NCBI GenBank assembly: GCA_022410635.1
Contig: JAJVDF010000246.1
Coordinates: forward strand, 219,415-283,414
Source: Tretioscincus oriximinensis
Taxonomy: Eukaryota; Chordata; Lepidosauria; Squamata; Gymnophthalmidae
DNA: 64,000 nt
Reading direction: 5' to 3'
The notes under the pieces: generated by a model
Told to the model about the DNA's origin: nothing
Seen by the model: only the letters and a program-made list of their open reading frames with translations
Database searches by the model: none
Made by a program: the position numbers and the translations under genes
Part shown: piece after piece, positions 23,649-33,844 of the stretch
Layout: each line of letters opens with the position of its first letter
Position numbering within the stretch: position 1 is the stretch's first letter

Positions 23649-23966
23649 CACCAGCCTTCCTTTCGCCAGTGTTGGAAACTTTTACGCCAATCCATGCCGC
23701 AACTCTTCACCCTTTCAGGCCGACTGCTCATGCCGCTGGTTTGGACCTAACCTAGGACAAAGCTTGGCCTGGCCAGGGTTGGGGGGAGCCATGGGCAGCT
23801 CAGCCTCATCTCTGGCCGCCGAGACGGAGTCGGACCATGGTTTCACTGGCCCATCCTATCCTGGGCACCTGGCTGCAAGTTGGTATAGGAGTAGTCATGG
23901 GGGCCCTGTTTGGGAAAGTGCCCTTATAACACAGCAGCATCACCACATGACCCTCCGGGCACGAAG
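23649..23966 (+). other. Candidate spliced exon (possible CAPN15 5' exon)
   Basis: A 318-bp GC- and CpG-richer block lies between a good acceptor (long pyrimidine tract 23580-23645, then CCAACCAG) and a good donor (CACGAAG|GTAAGA). One frame is open across the entire block. It includes an ATG at 23791 in strong Kozak context (GCCATGG) that begins MGSSASS, which has Gly2 and Ser6 as in N-myristoylation signals. The block ends with two bases (AG) of a codon. The CAPN15 coding exon acceptor at 59453 leaves one base (T) before its in-frame codons, so splicing would be in frame. No domain is recognisable in the peptide. It may equally be an untranslated 5' exon, since CAPN15 is normally taken to start at MATV. 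Which gene it belongs to is inferred from strand, phase and position only. Confidence 0.45.
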
Positions 23967-25370
23967 GTAAGAAAGCAAGAGGAGGAACTTCTGTTTCTCA
24001 GTTCTGTTATATTCTTAGGCCAATATGCCATGGCATCCTACAGAATCTAGCTAAGATTGACGATCCAATCATTATATTCACTGACGTTTCTTAACACGAG
24101 TCTACTTTCTTTTTCTCTAAAAAAGAAAAACAAAACCAGGTTGTGAGCATTTGAATTTTTACTGCCCAGTTCAGCATCCTGAATAGATGGATTTCATGTT
24201 TAGACTTCACGTATTCATAAATTCTTTAGCATCCGGTTATCAATGAATCTAAAGTTGGCTGCTTGAGATTTGGCTTTATAGTTTTCAGACACAAACTTGT
24301 GCGGCGGTTCAAATTTCTAGGCACCACCTTCTAACATTAACAACCTTCATCCCCCCTCAACCACTGGCTTTGGAACATTTATAACTTTCATCAGTTGCAT
24401 TTTCGCTGAAGTTTCTTTATCTGGTTTTTTATAAAAGTGTTCACAGTATTACCAGTAAAGGATTTTAGGAATTCAAGTGGCAAGGTATATGTGGCTTCCA
24501 AAGGTTTGGATTAATGTTGTGTTTCTCAGCTTTGAAAACTAGACTAAATTTGAGCAGGCAGAAATGACTAACCAGATGTGGTGAAATTACTAATTTTCAG
24601 ATGAAATTAGATTCTTCCACTGTATATTAAGAAATTTGCACTGGCTTGGTAAAGACCAACCAAAATTTCAATTTTCATTATGTCATATCCCCAGCTGCTG
24701 GTGTGAAGGATTGTCAGATGGGAAATAAAATATCTATGTGTACACTGAGAGCATGGCCGCATATGACTCAGCCCTGGCCTGAATAGCTAGATTTCAATTG
24801 TGTTGGAGAGCACAAACCTCAAGATTGTCCATAGATGGTTGAGCAGAAATGTTATTTTTTATTGTAAATGTCTCTTGTGCAGTTAACACAACACTACTGT
24901 TTGCCTCCTATTTCAGATTCCATCTTTTTCCCACTCAAGTCTTCCATTTTCACTGCGGAGAACCTGCTCTTCATCCAATGAATATACCCGCTTACCCTCC
25001 CTATCTCTTATACATTTAATTAAGAAGTCATCTTCCTGATTCCATAATGCTGCTCTCCATTTAATAGTTTGCAGGTTAGGAGACTCATAAAAGCTACCTG
25101 GGATAAAGAGCTTAACTCTTGAAGGCTATTGCTGAGAATATTAGAGTTTCTGATTAATATTTATATTTTATAGCTTTTCCTCCTAGTTATCTATCTTGAG
25201 CTCATAGGGGACAACTGCAGATATAAGAATAGTATTTTACTGCTATCCTCAAGCTGCTTGAATTGAAAAATCTCTTCCTGCTTATATGATGTTTGTTGTG
25301 GTCATAAACCAAAGATTTGAAACAACATAAATAAGAGAAAGAACCTGTCTGTGGCCAGAGTGATACTGTT
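23967..25370. other. No recognised feature (presumed intron)
   Basis: Begins with the GTAAGA donor. No transposon is recognised, which is unusual for this window, and no frame is longer than 61 codons. Confidence 0.35.
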
Positions 25371-25550
25371 GAAAGTCCAGCAAAGGAGCTAGCAGCAGTT
25401 TGAGACTAACTTGAGAAAAGTGGTTGGCAGAAGCTTTCGTAGACCTGTCTACGAAAGCTTCTGCCAACCACTTTTCTCAAGTTAGTCTCAAACTGCTGCT
25501 AGCTCCTTTGCTGGACTTTCTGCTAGACTAACACGGCTATTTCTCTGAAA
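25371..25550 (+). mobile_element. Penelope-type terminal repeat, perfect palindrome copy B
   Basis: Arms 25371-25444 and 25447-25520 are exact reverse complements over 74 bp, separated by only CT. The 3' tail (CTGCTAGACTAACACGGC..TCTCTG) follows the right arm only, to about 25549. The centre, GTAGAC-CT-GTCTAC, is the stem II hairpin of the hammerhead-like motif in copy A. Each arm carries GAAAGCTTCTGCC and GTTAGTCTCAAACTGC. Confidence 0.85.
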
Positions 25551-26505
25551 CTGTTGAAAGAGTCTTACAGTGAGAACCCAGGTAAAGTGAGACTGGAAGA
25601 GTAGCCTTCAATAAAACTGCCCAACATAATAACATGGGAATATCTTTTTTATTATTCAGCTCAGAGTACATTAGCAACCTATTCTTGACCAGAACAACAA
25701 CTCTAGTCATGCTTCCCCTTTATATATAATTTCTATTTAAGATCCAACCAATGAGTATATTTCCCTCTGCATAAACAAGTGATGCCACCAGGTTTAACCA
25801 ATGAAATTACCGNATCTGGTGGGACCATTGGCTCAGTACATACCGCCCCATAATAACCCTATATAGTCAATTAACTATATCATACAATAAAATAGCAATT
25901 ATTTACACAATTATGACATGAGTTGTATCCCTGACAGTCCAACTATGGCAGGGATGACATTCCTGATGCTTTATGTGAATGGAATGTTCCATATAACTTC
26001 TGTTCCTTGTTCCCTGTTTTTGAGGGGCTTTTTTGTTCTGCTTTAAAACTTCTCATGCCAAAACACAATGCCATAACATAGATAAGAGAGAAATCCTCCA
26101 TGATAAACACTTGAACACTGAAGGCTTGGGAAAGGAAAAGCAAGGATTATTGACAGTTGACAGGAGAAACAGCAACAAAACATCTGGATTACGATTCTAG
26201 GAGATTAATTTATTTGTGTGTATGGCTGCATNTGATTTCTGTTAGTGGCTTCAATTCTATTTGGTGTCCTTAAAGCCTTGGTGTGAAATGGTGTAATGAG
26301 ATATTGTAATCCAGATTTAAAATTGCTACGTGTTTTGCTGTAGTGGCAACAAAGTGTTATTTGTAGACTATTATTTTAGACCTTAAAATGTGTTATTTTA
26401 TAGTATCTTTTACACACTTCTCAAAGAAGAAAGAAATATAGTTTGCTTTAATAATCCTAAATCCGATGTTAGGTTGTTGCTAACAACAGTCATTTATTCC
26501 AGAAA
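25551..26505. other. No recognised feature
   Basis: Includes CCAATGAG and CCAATGAAAT boxes and TATA-like stretches at 25720-25880 that could be decayed LTR sequence, but no second copy exists here to confirm it. Confidence 0.35.
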
Positions 26506-27160
26506 GAGGGCTAGTTGCACTTGGAGACTAACAAGAGAAAGGTAGATGGGATGATACATTTTCAGATGCTAAGGGACCAATGTCAGGAACAGACTTTATA
26601 GGAAACTGTGGTGGGGGAGATGACAAAGGACATGCGAATGTGATATGGGGATGACCTCCAGGTGAGAAAAATAGCTAAGTGGCAGAGGTTAATAATCTCA
26701 AGTAGAGGAAAATGTCTGGGAGAGCAAGATGCATCTGTCTGATTGTGCATTAATCAAATAGTTAACTGGTGTTATAAAAATGTATAATGGGCCAGGAAAC
26801 CATTGTCTCTGTTAAGTCTGTTGTAGTTTCTTTGTTCAAGGACTACAGTTCTGAGGTCTGAGATAGAATGTCCTGGGAGCTTGAAGTGTTCTGAAACAGG
26901 TTTCCGTATATTGCCTTTTTGAATATCTGATTTATGTCCATTTATTGTCTGGCCTAGGACTGTCCTGTTTGCCCAGTGTAGAGTGCTGAAGGGCATTGTT
27001 GGCAGGGAATCGAATTCACCACATTAGAGGACGAGCACGTAAAAGTGCCTCTAATATTGTGGGTGGTGTGTTGAGGTCCCGTGGTTACACTGCTCGGGTG
27101 GANGTATAGGGCAGAGCTGACATCTGGGTTTGTNGCAGGGTCTTGTTCCCATTTCNTCAT
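26506..27160 (-). mobile_element. Penelope-like element remnant (GIY-YIG region and 3' repeat)
   Basis: Minus-strand frames (27160 down to 26772, with one frame break near 26970-26950) read HNIRGTFTCSSSNVVNSI, PCQQCPSALYTGQTGQS, LGQTINGHKSDIQKGNIR and KPVSEHFKLPGHSISDLR. This is the GIY-YIG endonuclease region that distinguishes Penelope-like elements from other retroelements (here the motif is LYTGQTGQS). About 190 bp further 3' on the same strand, at 26580-26506, comes a terminal-repeat segment with CTGAAAATG, CTCTTGTTAGTCTCCAAG and CTAGCCC, homologous to the arms at 16906 and 25371. The RT domain is missing. Confidence 0.8.
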
Positions 27161-27162
27161 CC

Positions 27163-27302
27163 AAGCTTTTATAATAAGCGCTTGTCATTGTGAAAAAACG
27201 GTGTGGAAAGGCCGGCAGAAATACAATTAAGACCATAAAACTGGAAACAGAAATTCTTCCTGAAAATGATAAATTGAAAGCTGGTCATTTTGTTATTGTT
27301 GA
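27163..27302 (-). repeat. Unclassified LTR-like interspersed repeat, copy 4 (partial)
   Basis: Shares AGCTTTTATAATAAGCGC, GGCAGAAATACAATTAAG, CCATAAAACTGGAAACAG and TTTTGTTATTGTTGA with copy 2 on the same strand. Only the first third of the family is present, and it abuts the Penelope remnant. Confidence 0.5.
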
Positions 27303-28053
27303 GAAACAGAATTCCGTCTGTGGCAACAAGGGGGAAGAATGCCTATTTTGGGGTGGTGGTTGAACAACATTGCTTGATGTGTTTATTAATTCCTGTAATA
27401 CCTTAATGTTTTTATGCTTGTAACATTTTTTGGGTGTTTGATTATTTTAGAATGTTATTTTCTGTTGAAAGAGAGAGTGCCGTTCTGTCTGACAATTACT
27501 TAGAATTGCTATTTACATGTAGTACAAATGCCCATTACAAGTTACTTTGAAGTTCTGTGGGAAAGCAAATCATTATACATTTAATAAAACAAGTGAGCTT
27601 AGGCTGGAGAGTGTTCTGGATTTCCCTGAAGGTCTCTTATCGTTTGAGGCCTGTGAGTTACTCTGCAGGCATGAGAAGTGTTTTTCAAACCATTGTTTTT
27701 CTTAGTATTTTATTAGGATAATGTTGTTTTGAGATTTCCGGCAGAACTTGATAAGAAAAAGGTTTTGCTTAATGTTTGCCTAATGTTGGGAATTGATTTG
27801 CTTTGGCACACATACCACACTGCAAATTGCTGTTGAAGCAAGAGATAGCAACTCATTCCTACTTCATAATTGACATGGATGTGGCAAAACCCAAAATTCC
27901 GTTGATGGGGTTGTGTTCCTAGTTAACCTGTTTGTGCAAACCGGAGCACTTTCGCTTGTCTGTATTTAAGACGATTTTTATTAAATTCGTGCTGTAAGAT
28001 TCATACTTAATTCATATGTGGAGAGGTTTGCCGTGGTCCTTGAGTGCTTAGAC
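27303..28053. other. No recognised feature
   Basis: A+T-rich with no repeat or frame of note. Confidence 0.4.
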
Positions 28054-28535
28054 CAGACCTGGGCAAGGGGCGGCCCGAGGGCCACATGCGGCCCTCCTAC
28101 TGTCTCTGACCGGCCCGGCCCTCTTAGCTCAGAGTTATATACAGTATTGGGTAGAACTGAGTTAACTATATTAATCCGGCCCTCTAAAACCACCCCAATT
28201 TCTCATGCGGCCCNNNNNNNNNNNNNNNNNNNNNNNNNNNNNNNNNNNNNNNNNNNNNNNNNNNNNNNNNNNNNNNNNNNNNNNNNNNNNNNNNNNNNNN
28301 NNNNNNNNNNNNNNNNNNNNNNNNNNNNNNNNNNNNNNNNNNNNNNNNNNNNNNNNNNNNNNNNNNNNNNNNNNNNNNNNNNNNNNNNNNNNNNNNNNNN
28401 NNNNNNNNNNNNNNNNNNNNNNNNNNNNNNNNNNNNNNNNNNNGGTAGAACTGAGTTAACTATATTAATCCGGCCCTCTAAAACCACCCCAATTTCTCAT
28501 GCGGCCCCTTGGTAAAAATTAATTGCCCACCCCTG
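28054..28535 (-). mobile_element. hAT-type MITE containing the assembly gap
   Basis: Ends CAGACCTGGGCAA and, on the other strand, CAGGGGTGGGCAA match the complete copy at 32863-33050 in the opposite orientation. The gap 28214-28443 lies inside and is bounded by identical 64-bp sequences (28150-28213 and 28444-28507), so the true element is probably ~190 bp and the extra sequence an assembly artefact. Flanks GCTTAGAC and CTCTAGGT are too diverged to call a duplication. Confidence 0.75.
28214..28443. other. Assembly gap (230 N)
   Basis: Continuous Ns. The frames that run through them are not real. The same 64 bases occur on both sides of the gap. Confidence 0.98.
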
Positions 28536-29408
28536 CTCTAGGTGCATACTGACCTGTGGAATTTTAGAAATTCATTTATTGCTTTTGTTTGTAATCCTGT
28601 TTAGTTCAGTGTAACTCTATTGACAAAGCAGCATACAATTAAAAGGGAAATGGAAAAAAATACAGTTCCAAAACCATCCCTGTTGTCTAGAGTGCATGAG
28701 GCCATCTTAACCTATGACTACCAACTGGAGGGGGGGGGGCAGAATGGAAGGAAGTTGGCTTAAATTTGTTCTTCTAGAGCTGTGATGAGATGACTAACTT
28801 TTCTTAACTGTTGTCTTGAATGCAGAATAAAGAGATATCCCATTTTTATTAAGAAAACACTTTTCCCCATTTTATTTCTTCTGTGCTTCTTTTGAGCTAA
28901 TTGGGACAGGGGTTAGCTCAAGGCTATCCATTGCGCCCTGAGATGATTCACTTGGATGATTAAAGTATACAGTGTATTGCTGAAATGACAGGATAGTAAC
29001 TGCTGGTGCTAATTTTTGCATGATTCTTATACTGCTCATAGGTAAAGTCTTGGCTTTAAAACCTGGAATTATGATCTTAAAAAGTGTTCTACTGAATTGA
29101 ACCTAGTCCACCAATCTGTTCTCACAGTGGCCAGCTATTTGTATGGGCAGAACNGAAGCACACTACTGCTTCTGTTTGCTTATTCCCAGTAGGTGACCTT
29201 CAGATGTCCAACACCTTCTATTGAGAACGCACAGTCGCTGATCATCCTGGCTTCCATAGATTGGTCCAACCCATTTTTGAAACTATCTAAGTTGATCCTC
29301 CAAGTAAAAAAGATTGCTCAGGTGATTTTCTTCCCATAAAACCTTTTTGAGGCATTCAGATTACACAAGGTTTTCCAGGTTCGCATAATTCAGAGTAAGA
29401 TTAAATTT

Positions 29409-30113
29409 TTCCGCCCGGTTAGATTAGAAATTTCAGTAAACTTCTTCAGCCCCCCCCCCAAAACAAACAAACAAACAAACAAACAAAAACAACTCAGTCA
29501 AGGTAACGTTTACAAGAAATGTGTCAGTGTGAGTATAAGAACCTCCACCGAGACAGGAATCAAAAGAGTGGTGAAGACATTTACAACAGTCTTTTGAATC
29601 CTGTCTCAGTGGAGCTTCTTATCCTTACCTAAGGGACCGTCTACTCCTGTACAGGCCAACCCGCTGCCTCAGGTCCGCTGGGGAGAATAGGCTCGTGGTG
29701 CCCTCTTCATGGAGAACAACTGGGGCACGCAAAAGAGCCTTCTCAGCGGTAGCCCCCCAATTATGGAATAGCCTCCCTCTTGAGGCTCGCCAGGCGACAT
29801 CTTTGTTAACATTCCGTCGTCTGGTGAAGACCTACCTCTTCACCCGGGCATTTGGTAGTTAGTGGACCTCCCAGCCGGGCTCACGCCTGGGGTGTGTGTG
29901 AATGGGTGGGGAGGGTTTGGGGGTCACTGTTTTTAACTGTTACGCTATTTTAATGTTGTAAGCCGCCCTGCGACCTTAGGGTGAAGGGCGGGATAAAAGT
30001 ACTAAAAATAAATAAATAAAATAAATTANGCTAACACATTTCTTGTAAACGTTACCTTGACTGGGTTTTTGAGGGTCCTGAAGAAGCTTACTGAAATCTC
30101 TAACCGGGCGGAG
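29409..30113. mobile_element. Long inverted repeat enclosing an L2 tail
   Basis: The left arm (29409-29524) and right arm (30031-30113) are inverted copies sharing CCGCCCGGTTAGA, TTTCAGTAA.CTTCTTCAG and CAGTCAAGGTAACGTTTACA; the left arm is stretched by a C-run and (CAAA)n at 29450-29490. A second, inner inverted repeat (GAACCTCCACCGAGACAGG at 29540-29575 against 29591-29620) sits within it. The inside is mainly an L2 3' end. It may be a DNA element that received an L2 insertion, or a foldback element that captured it. Confidence 0.55.
29628..30028 (+). mobile_element. L2-type LINE 3' end
   Basis: Plus-strand translation gives ARKRAFSAVAPQLWNSLPLE and FRRLVKTYLFTRAF, the L2 C-terminus, followed by a GC-rich 3' UTR, CCGCCCTGCGACCTTAGGG and a TAAATAAATAAAATAAA tail. 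CpG content is high, so this is a relatively young insertion. Lies inside the inverted repeat 29409-30113. Confidence 0.82.
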
Positions 30114-31607
30114 AAAGCCCCTCTTTTGATTTGATACCCATCAATCATTATGAGTTTTCGGTCGTTTTCAATAATATTTTTTCAGCAGCCGTGTGGTGTC
30201 TTTTCATTCTTTGTTGACTGCTATTGCCGGCACCATTCCCTTCATCGTTTGCAGGCATTTCTCTCAAACTACCTCACCGATCATGATGATTTCTGTGTTG
30301 GATTGTGAAAACCAGTCAGAATATGTTTATGATCTTTGTTCAAAGAGGTTGAGTGTGTTTGCTATTTGATTTTTTTAAAAAAAAAATCTCACTAGGGTAT
30401 CATGAACATTAAACACATAAAATGAATCNGAGTCTAGTTCTCACAAGATATGTGGATGGAGGAGCCAGGAAAGAGGCAGCGAAACGTCTTCCTTGTCTGG
30501 TCTGTGGAAGAAATGGTCCAGAAGGAAGACAGGGCAAACACATTCTGTTCCAGTGGGAAATGNAGAAAGGCTCTAGATTGCTCCATTCATGTGAATTGAC
30601 TTGCATATGTTGTGTTCAAAACTGACTTACATGTAATCCTCATCTTTGCATCAGTTTCCTGAAGGGATTCAGAAAGTAGGATTAAGTCTACTCCTTTTGG
30701 GTATGTTTTGGGCACAAATCTCACCATCCTGTTATGGAAAGCACTAATTAAAATTGGCTGCCAGCAAGCAAACAGTGCAAACACAACGTCTCTGTAGGAC
30801 ACAATGTCCAGCTGNTCCTGTCTAAAAGTCTGATTAACCTTCATTAGTTTTGATGACTCGGTGGCCGTGGTTCTTCCTGGTGGATGCAGTGCAAGGATTA
30901 TGGGAAGGAAATGATCTTTGCAATGGTTTGCTTCAGTCTTGGGTAAGAATGATCATGTCTCTACAGTTTAGTGTATAGTGCCTATACTTGCTGAATTGTG
31001 GTTGCTTCTGGGTTTTGTGTTCAGTTTGGGTAAGTTTCTAAAGGGTCAAGAAATATATTTTATGTTTCAGAGAGGCAAGGGTTTGGGGTTTTGTTGTTGT
31101 CACTTTTAGGCTGTGTACCACAAAATGCCTTATTCTACTTCTTATTACTTTCTTCTGGAGAGAATCTGGGGATTGAAGCTACAACATTGGGCTTTCCAAG
31201 CAACTGTTAGAAGGGCATCTTTTACTTGTTTTGGGCATTGAGCTAACTTGGCTTTAAATATTGAGGCCTTGCAGTTTTTCTATCTTGTCCTTTGTATGTA
31301 CTGTGTGTAATTTTTGTGTGTAAAACATCTTCCTAAAGATGCTATGGAAAAGCTAATGGTTCTTTAAAAAATATTGTTGCTGCCCTGTGTTTTTGTGTTT
31401 TTTGCTGAGTTAGCAGGCAATACATAACTCAGGCATAGTTGTAATACNTGAAGGTAGGCTGCATCTGTTGTTGTCGCAACTGAAATTAGTGTTTTGCATT
31501 CCACGAAGACAAAATAAATAAACAAATAGAGGACCTTGTTATGAAAATATTATCACTTTCTTTTTTTATTGTTAGCTTTTGCTCTTCCAATTGAATTTGT
31601 TCATTCA
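30114..31607. other. No recognised feature
   Basis: T-rich on the plus strand in its second half. No shared repeat and no frame over 85 codons. Confidence 0.4.
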
Positions 31608-31695
31608 AAATATACTGCTCAAAACAATTAAAGGAACATTTTAACATAACAGTGTAATACTAAGTGTTCCCTTAATTGTTTTGAGCAGTATATTT
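31608..31695. mobile_element. Very short MITE, Tc1/mariner-like ends
   Basis: 31-bp terminal inverted repeats with one mismatch (arms 31608-31638 and 31665-31695, starting TATACTGCTCAAAA and containing CAATTAA.GGAACA) around 26 bp. TA at both edges suits a TA-targeting Tc1/mariner transposase. Non-coding. Confidence 0.7.
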
Positions 31696-31703
31696 GTATA
31701 TTG

Positions 31704-31857
31704 TCTATCCATCCATCCCTCCATCCCTCCCTCCCCCCTCTCTTTTTCCCTCTCTCTCTATCTCTCTCTCCATCCCTCTATCCCTCTATCCCTCTATCCC
31801 TCCATACATACATACATACATACATACATACATACATACATACATACATACATACAT
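31704..31857 (+). repeat. Compound microsatellite
   Basis: Runs of CATC/CCTC, CTCT and ATCC units give way to about 14 CATA units (31804-31856). The ORFs over it are low-complexity translations. Confidence 0.95.
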
Positions 31858-31869
31858 GTACCCAATGCC

Positions 31870-32709
31870 AGAGCTGGTAATCACTTGTCTGAGTGTTTAT
31901 TCACCATCGAGAGTNTCACACTTCAGCTTGTGCCTTTTGAAGTGGTCTCTTATAGATTTGGAAGTATTTTTTTTTTATCGTTTATCCATTTGTAGAAGCT
32001 ATTCTCTTCAACTTTTGTTTCCAGAATTTACTGGAATTACACTGAATCAATTCAACTTAATGGTTAGAGGGGTGTTCTTTTCACAACATTGTTTTTTGTC
32101 CAAACTTCACTTTGTTCATTATGGCTAAAGAGTTCCGTTTTAACCTCGTCAGTCCACAGNACGCAATCTCTCAAATGCAGACACTTTTCTAAGACTGTCG
32201 AGCTGGAAGAGTATCAACCTGTCTTTGAAAGCCTAAATTCTTTGTTCATCTAGGACACTCTCTGTCAGGTTCACTATAACCTGGACTATTACTGATCATG
32301 GGATTTTGAAAAATAGATACAGAGGTCGAGAGCATTGGTAGTCTTGGGTAGGTGGGTTCTTGATNCGGGTATGGAACTTNTCATAGATATATGACATGTA
32401 TATATCTATATATAGTATTATATCTTTTGTACAGATGAAACTGGTTGTGCGTTTTGGAGGGAAACCTCTTATGTTCAAATGAGTTTTGGAGGAAAACCTC
32501 TNATGTTTAAATATGACCAACCTCTGAACAGCATTTTGAGCGGGTAAATAGGGATGCAGTGATTGGCTAGAAGACTGTATAAATATAGCTNCTCTGNCCG
32601 CAGGCAGTCATTGCAAACCTAACTCAGAGTCTCTCAAGAGCTACAGTAAATCACTTTCAGAGCTTGAAATCACTTGTCTGAGTGTTCATTCGCCATCGAG
32701 AGTCTCACA
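31870..32709 (+). repeat. 51-bp direct repeat pair, LTR-like context
   Basis: 31870-31920 and 32659-32709 are 51-bp copies with about four differences and one N (both contain ATCACTTGTCTGAGTG and CATCGAGAGT.TCACA). The second copy follows a TATAAATATA box at 32577-32586 and a TCTCTCAAG block, as in the R-U5 part of an LTR. Between them, 32449-32480 and 32481-32512 are tandem 32-bp copies. Confidence 0.45.
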
Positions 32710-32862
32710 GAACTGTTCTGGAATGTCAAAGTTTCTTTGTATTTAGCTTTCGCTATAACAAACGAAGAACATACTTTTCTATTAACCAGCTTTGCTCCTG
32801 ATTTCCTTTGTCTCTGTATGATGCAAACAGGCTATTTCTTTGCCTCAGAGGTCCCTCTAACT

Positions 32863-33050
32863 CAGGGGTGGGCAATTAATTTTTCCCAAGGGGCCGCATG
32901 AGAAATTGGGGTGGTTTTAGAGGGCCGGATTAATATAGTTAACTCAGTTCTACACAATACTGTATATAACTCTGAGCTAAGAGGGCCGGGCCGGTCAGNG
33001 ACAGTAGGAGGGCCGNATGTGGCCCTNGGGCCGCCCCTTGCCCAGGTCTG
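32863..33050 (+). mobile_element. hAT-type MITE, complete with target duplication
   Basis: 188 bp, ends CAGGGGTGGGCAA and (other strand) CAGACCTGGGCAA, flanked by a perfect 8-bp duplication CTCTAACT (32855-32862 and 33051-33058). It is rich in GGGCCG and GGCCC, non-coding, and the same family as 28054-28535. Confidence 0.9.
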
Positions 33051-33170
33051 CTCTAACTGTTTTAGATTAAAGACCCTTTCGGCTGACTGTCAGTGGGCAT
33101 TAGCTCAGACTTGTAGAAGAGTCAAGGTTTAGAATCGGTTGCTGGGTGGCTTGCACTCTTGATCTTCCTG

Positions 33171-33287
33171 ATTATTTATTTATTTATTTACATTTTTATA
33201 CTGCCCTATACCTGTAGGTCTCAGGGNGGTTAACAATAAAACCATCATTTTAACACATTAAAAACAGCCTTTTCTAAAAATGGGGAG
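33171..33287 (-). mobile_element. L2-type LINE 3' terminus
   Basis: TTATTTATTTATTTATTTAC tail, CTGCCCTATACCTGTAGGTC and TTAACAATAAAACCATC, as in the other minus-strand L2 tails but cut off before the coding end. Confidence 0.65.
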
Positions 33288-33844
33288 GCTTCTCTCTATT
33301 CAGCTTCTCTCTGTCCTGCACAACGGTCTTGACTCTCCGTCTCAGGGCTGTGACACCCATCAACTCCATCGTGTCCAACATCTTTGCTGTTGCAGTGGCA
33401 CAGGGTGCCGCACACTGGCATATTGAACAACAGAATCTAAAATATAGCCATTGGCATTGTCCTGGTGATGCATGTTGCAGAGATTTCATTGATCTGAACA
33501 GACAGCTCCGTTGACCCATTTCCCTCTTCGCTTTCCCTCTTGAATTTATTAACTAGTACTACAGAATGCAGTGTAAATGCCAGCCGAATATCAATCCAAG
33601 ATTTTGTATGGCAAAATCATGATCCTGTTTTCTTAAGAGCCAGGACTATTNGCAGGTTTTGGTGAGTACCAGAGCAACTTCCCAAAGTCTTCTTCATTCT
33701 GACTCAGAAATTTCCCTCACAATTTTACGCGTTTTCGGAAAGCAATCTTTTACTGTTGCATTCGTCCTATAGGAAGCAGCCATGTAAAAGGCTGATAAAG
33801 CAATTTTAGATTNTCTTAATTGAAACTGAGCATTTGACTTGAAA

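Noticed and set aside
28018..28515. 165-codon frame
   Set aside because: Runs through the N gap; meaningless.
31804..31856. Tandem CATA repeats as a possible CRISPR or satellite array
   Set aside because: Simple microsatellite; no spacers, and the window is eukaryotic.
33274..33519. 81-codon minus frame and 61-codon plus frame
   Set aside because: Considered as a gene fragment, but no recognisable domain and no splice signals; left as unannotated.
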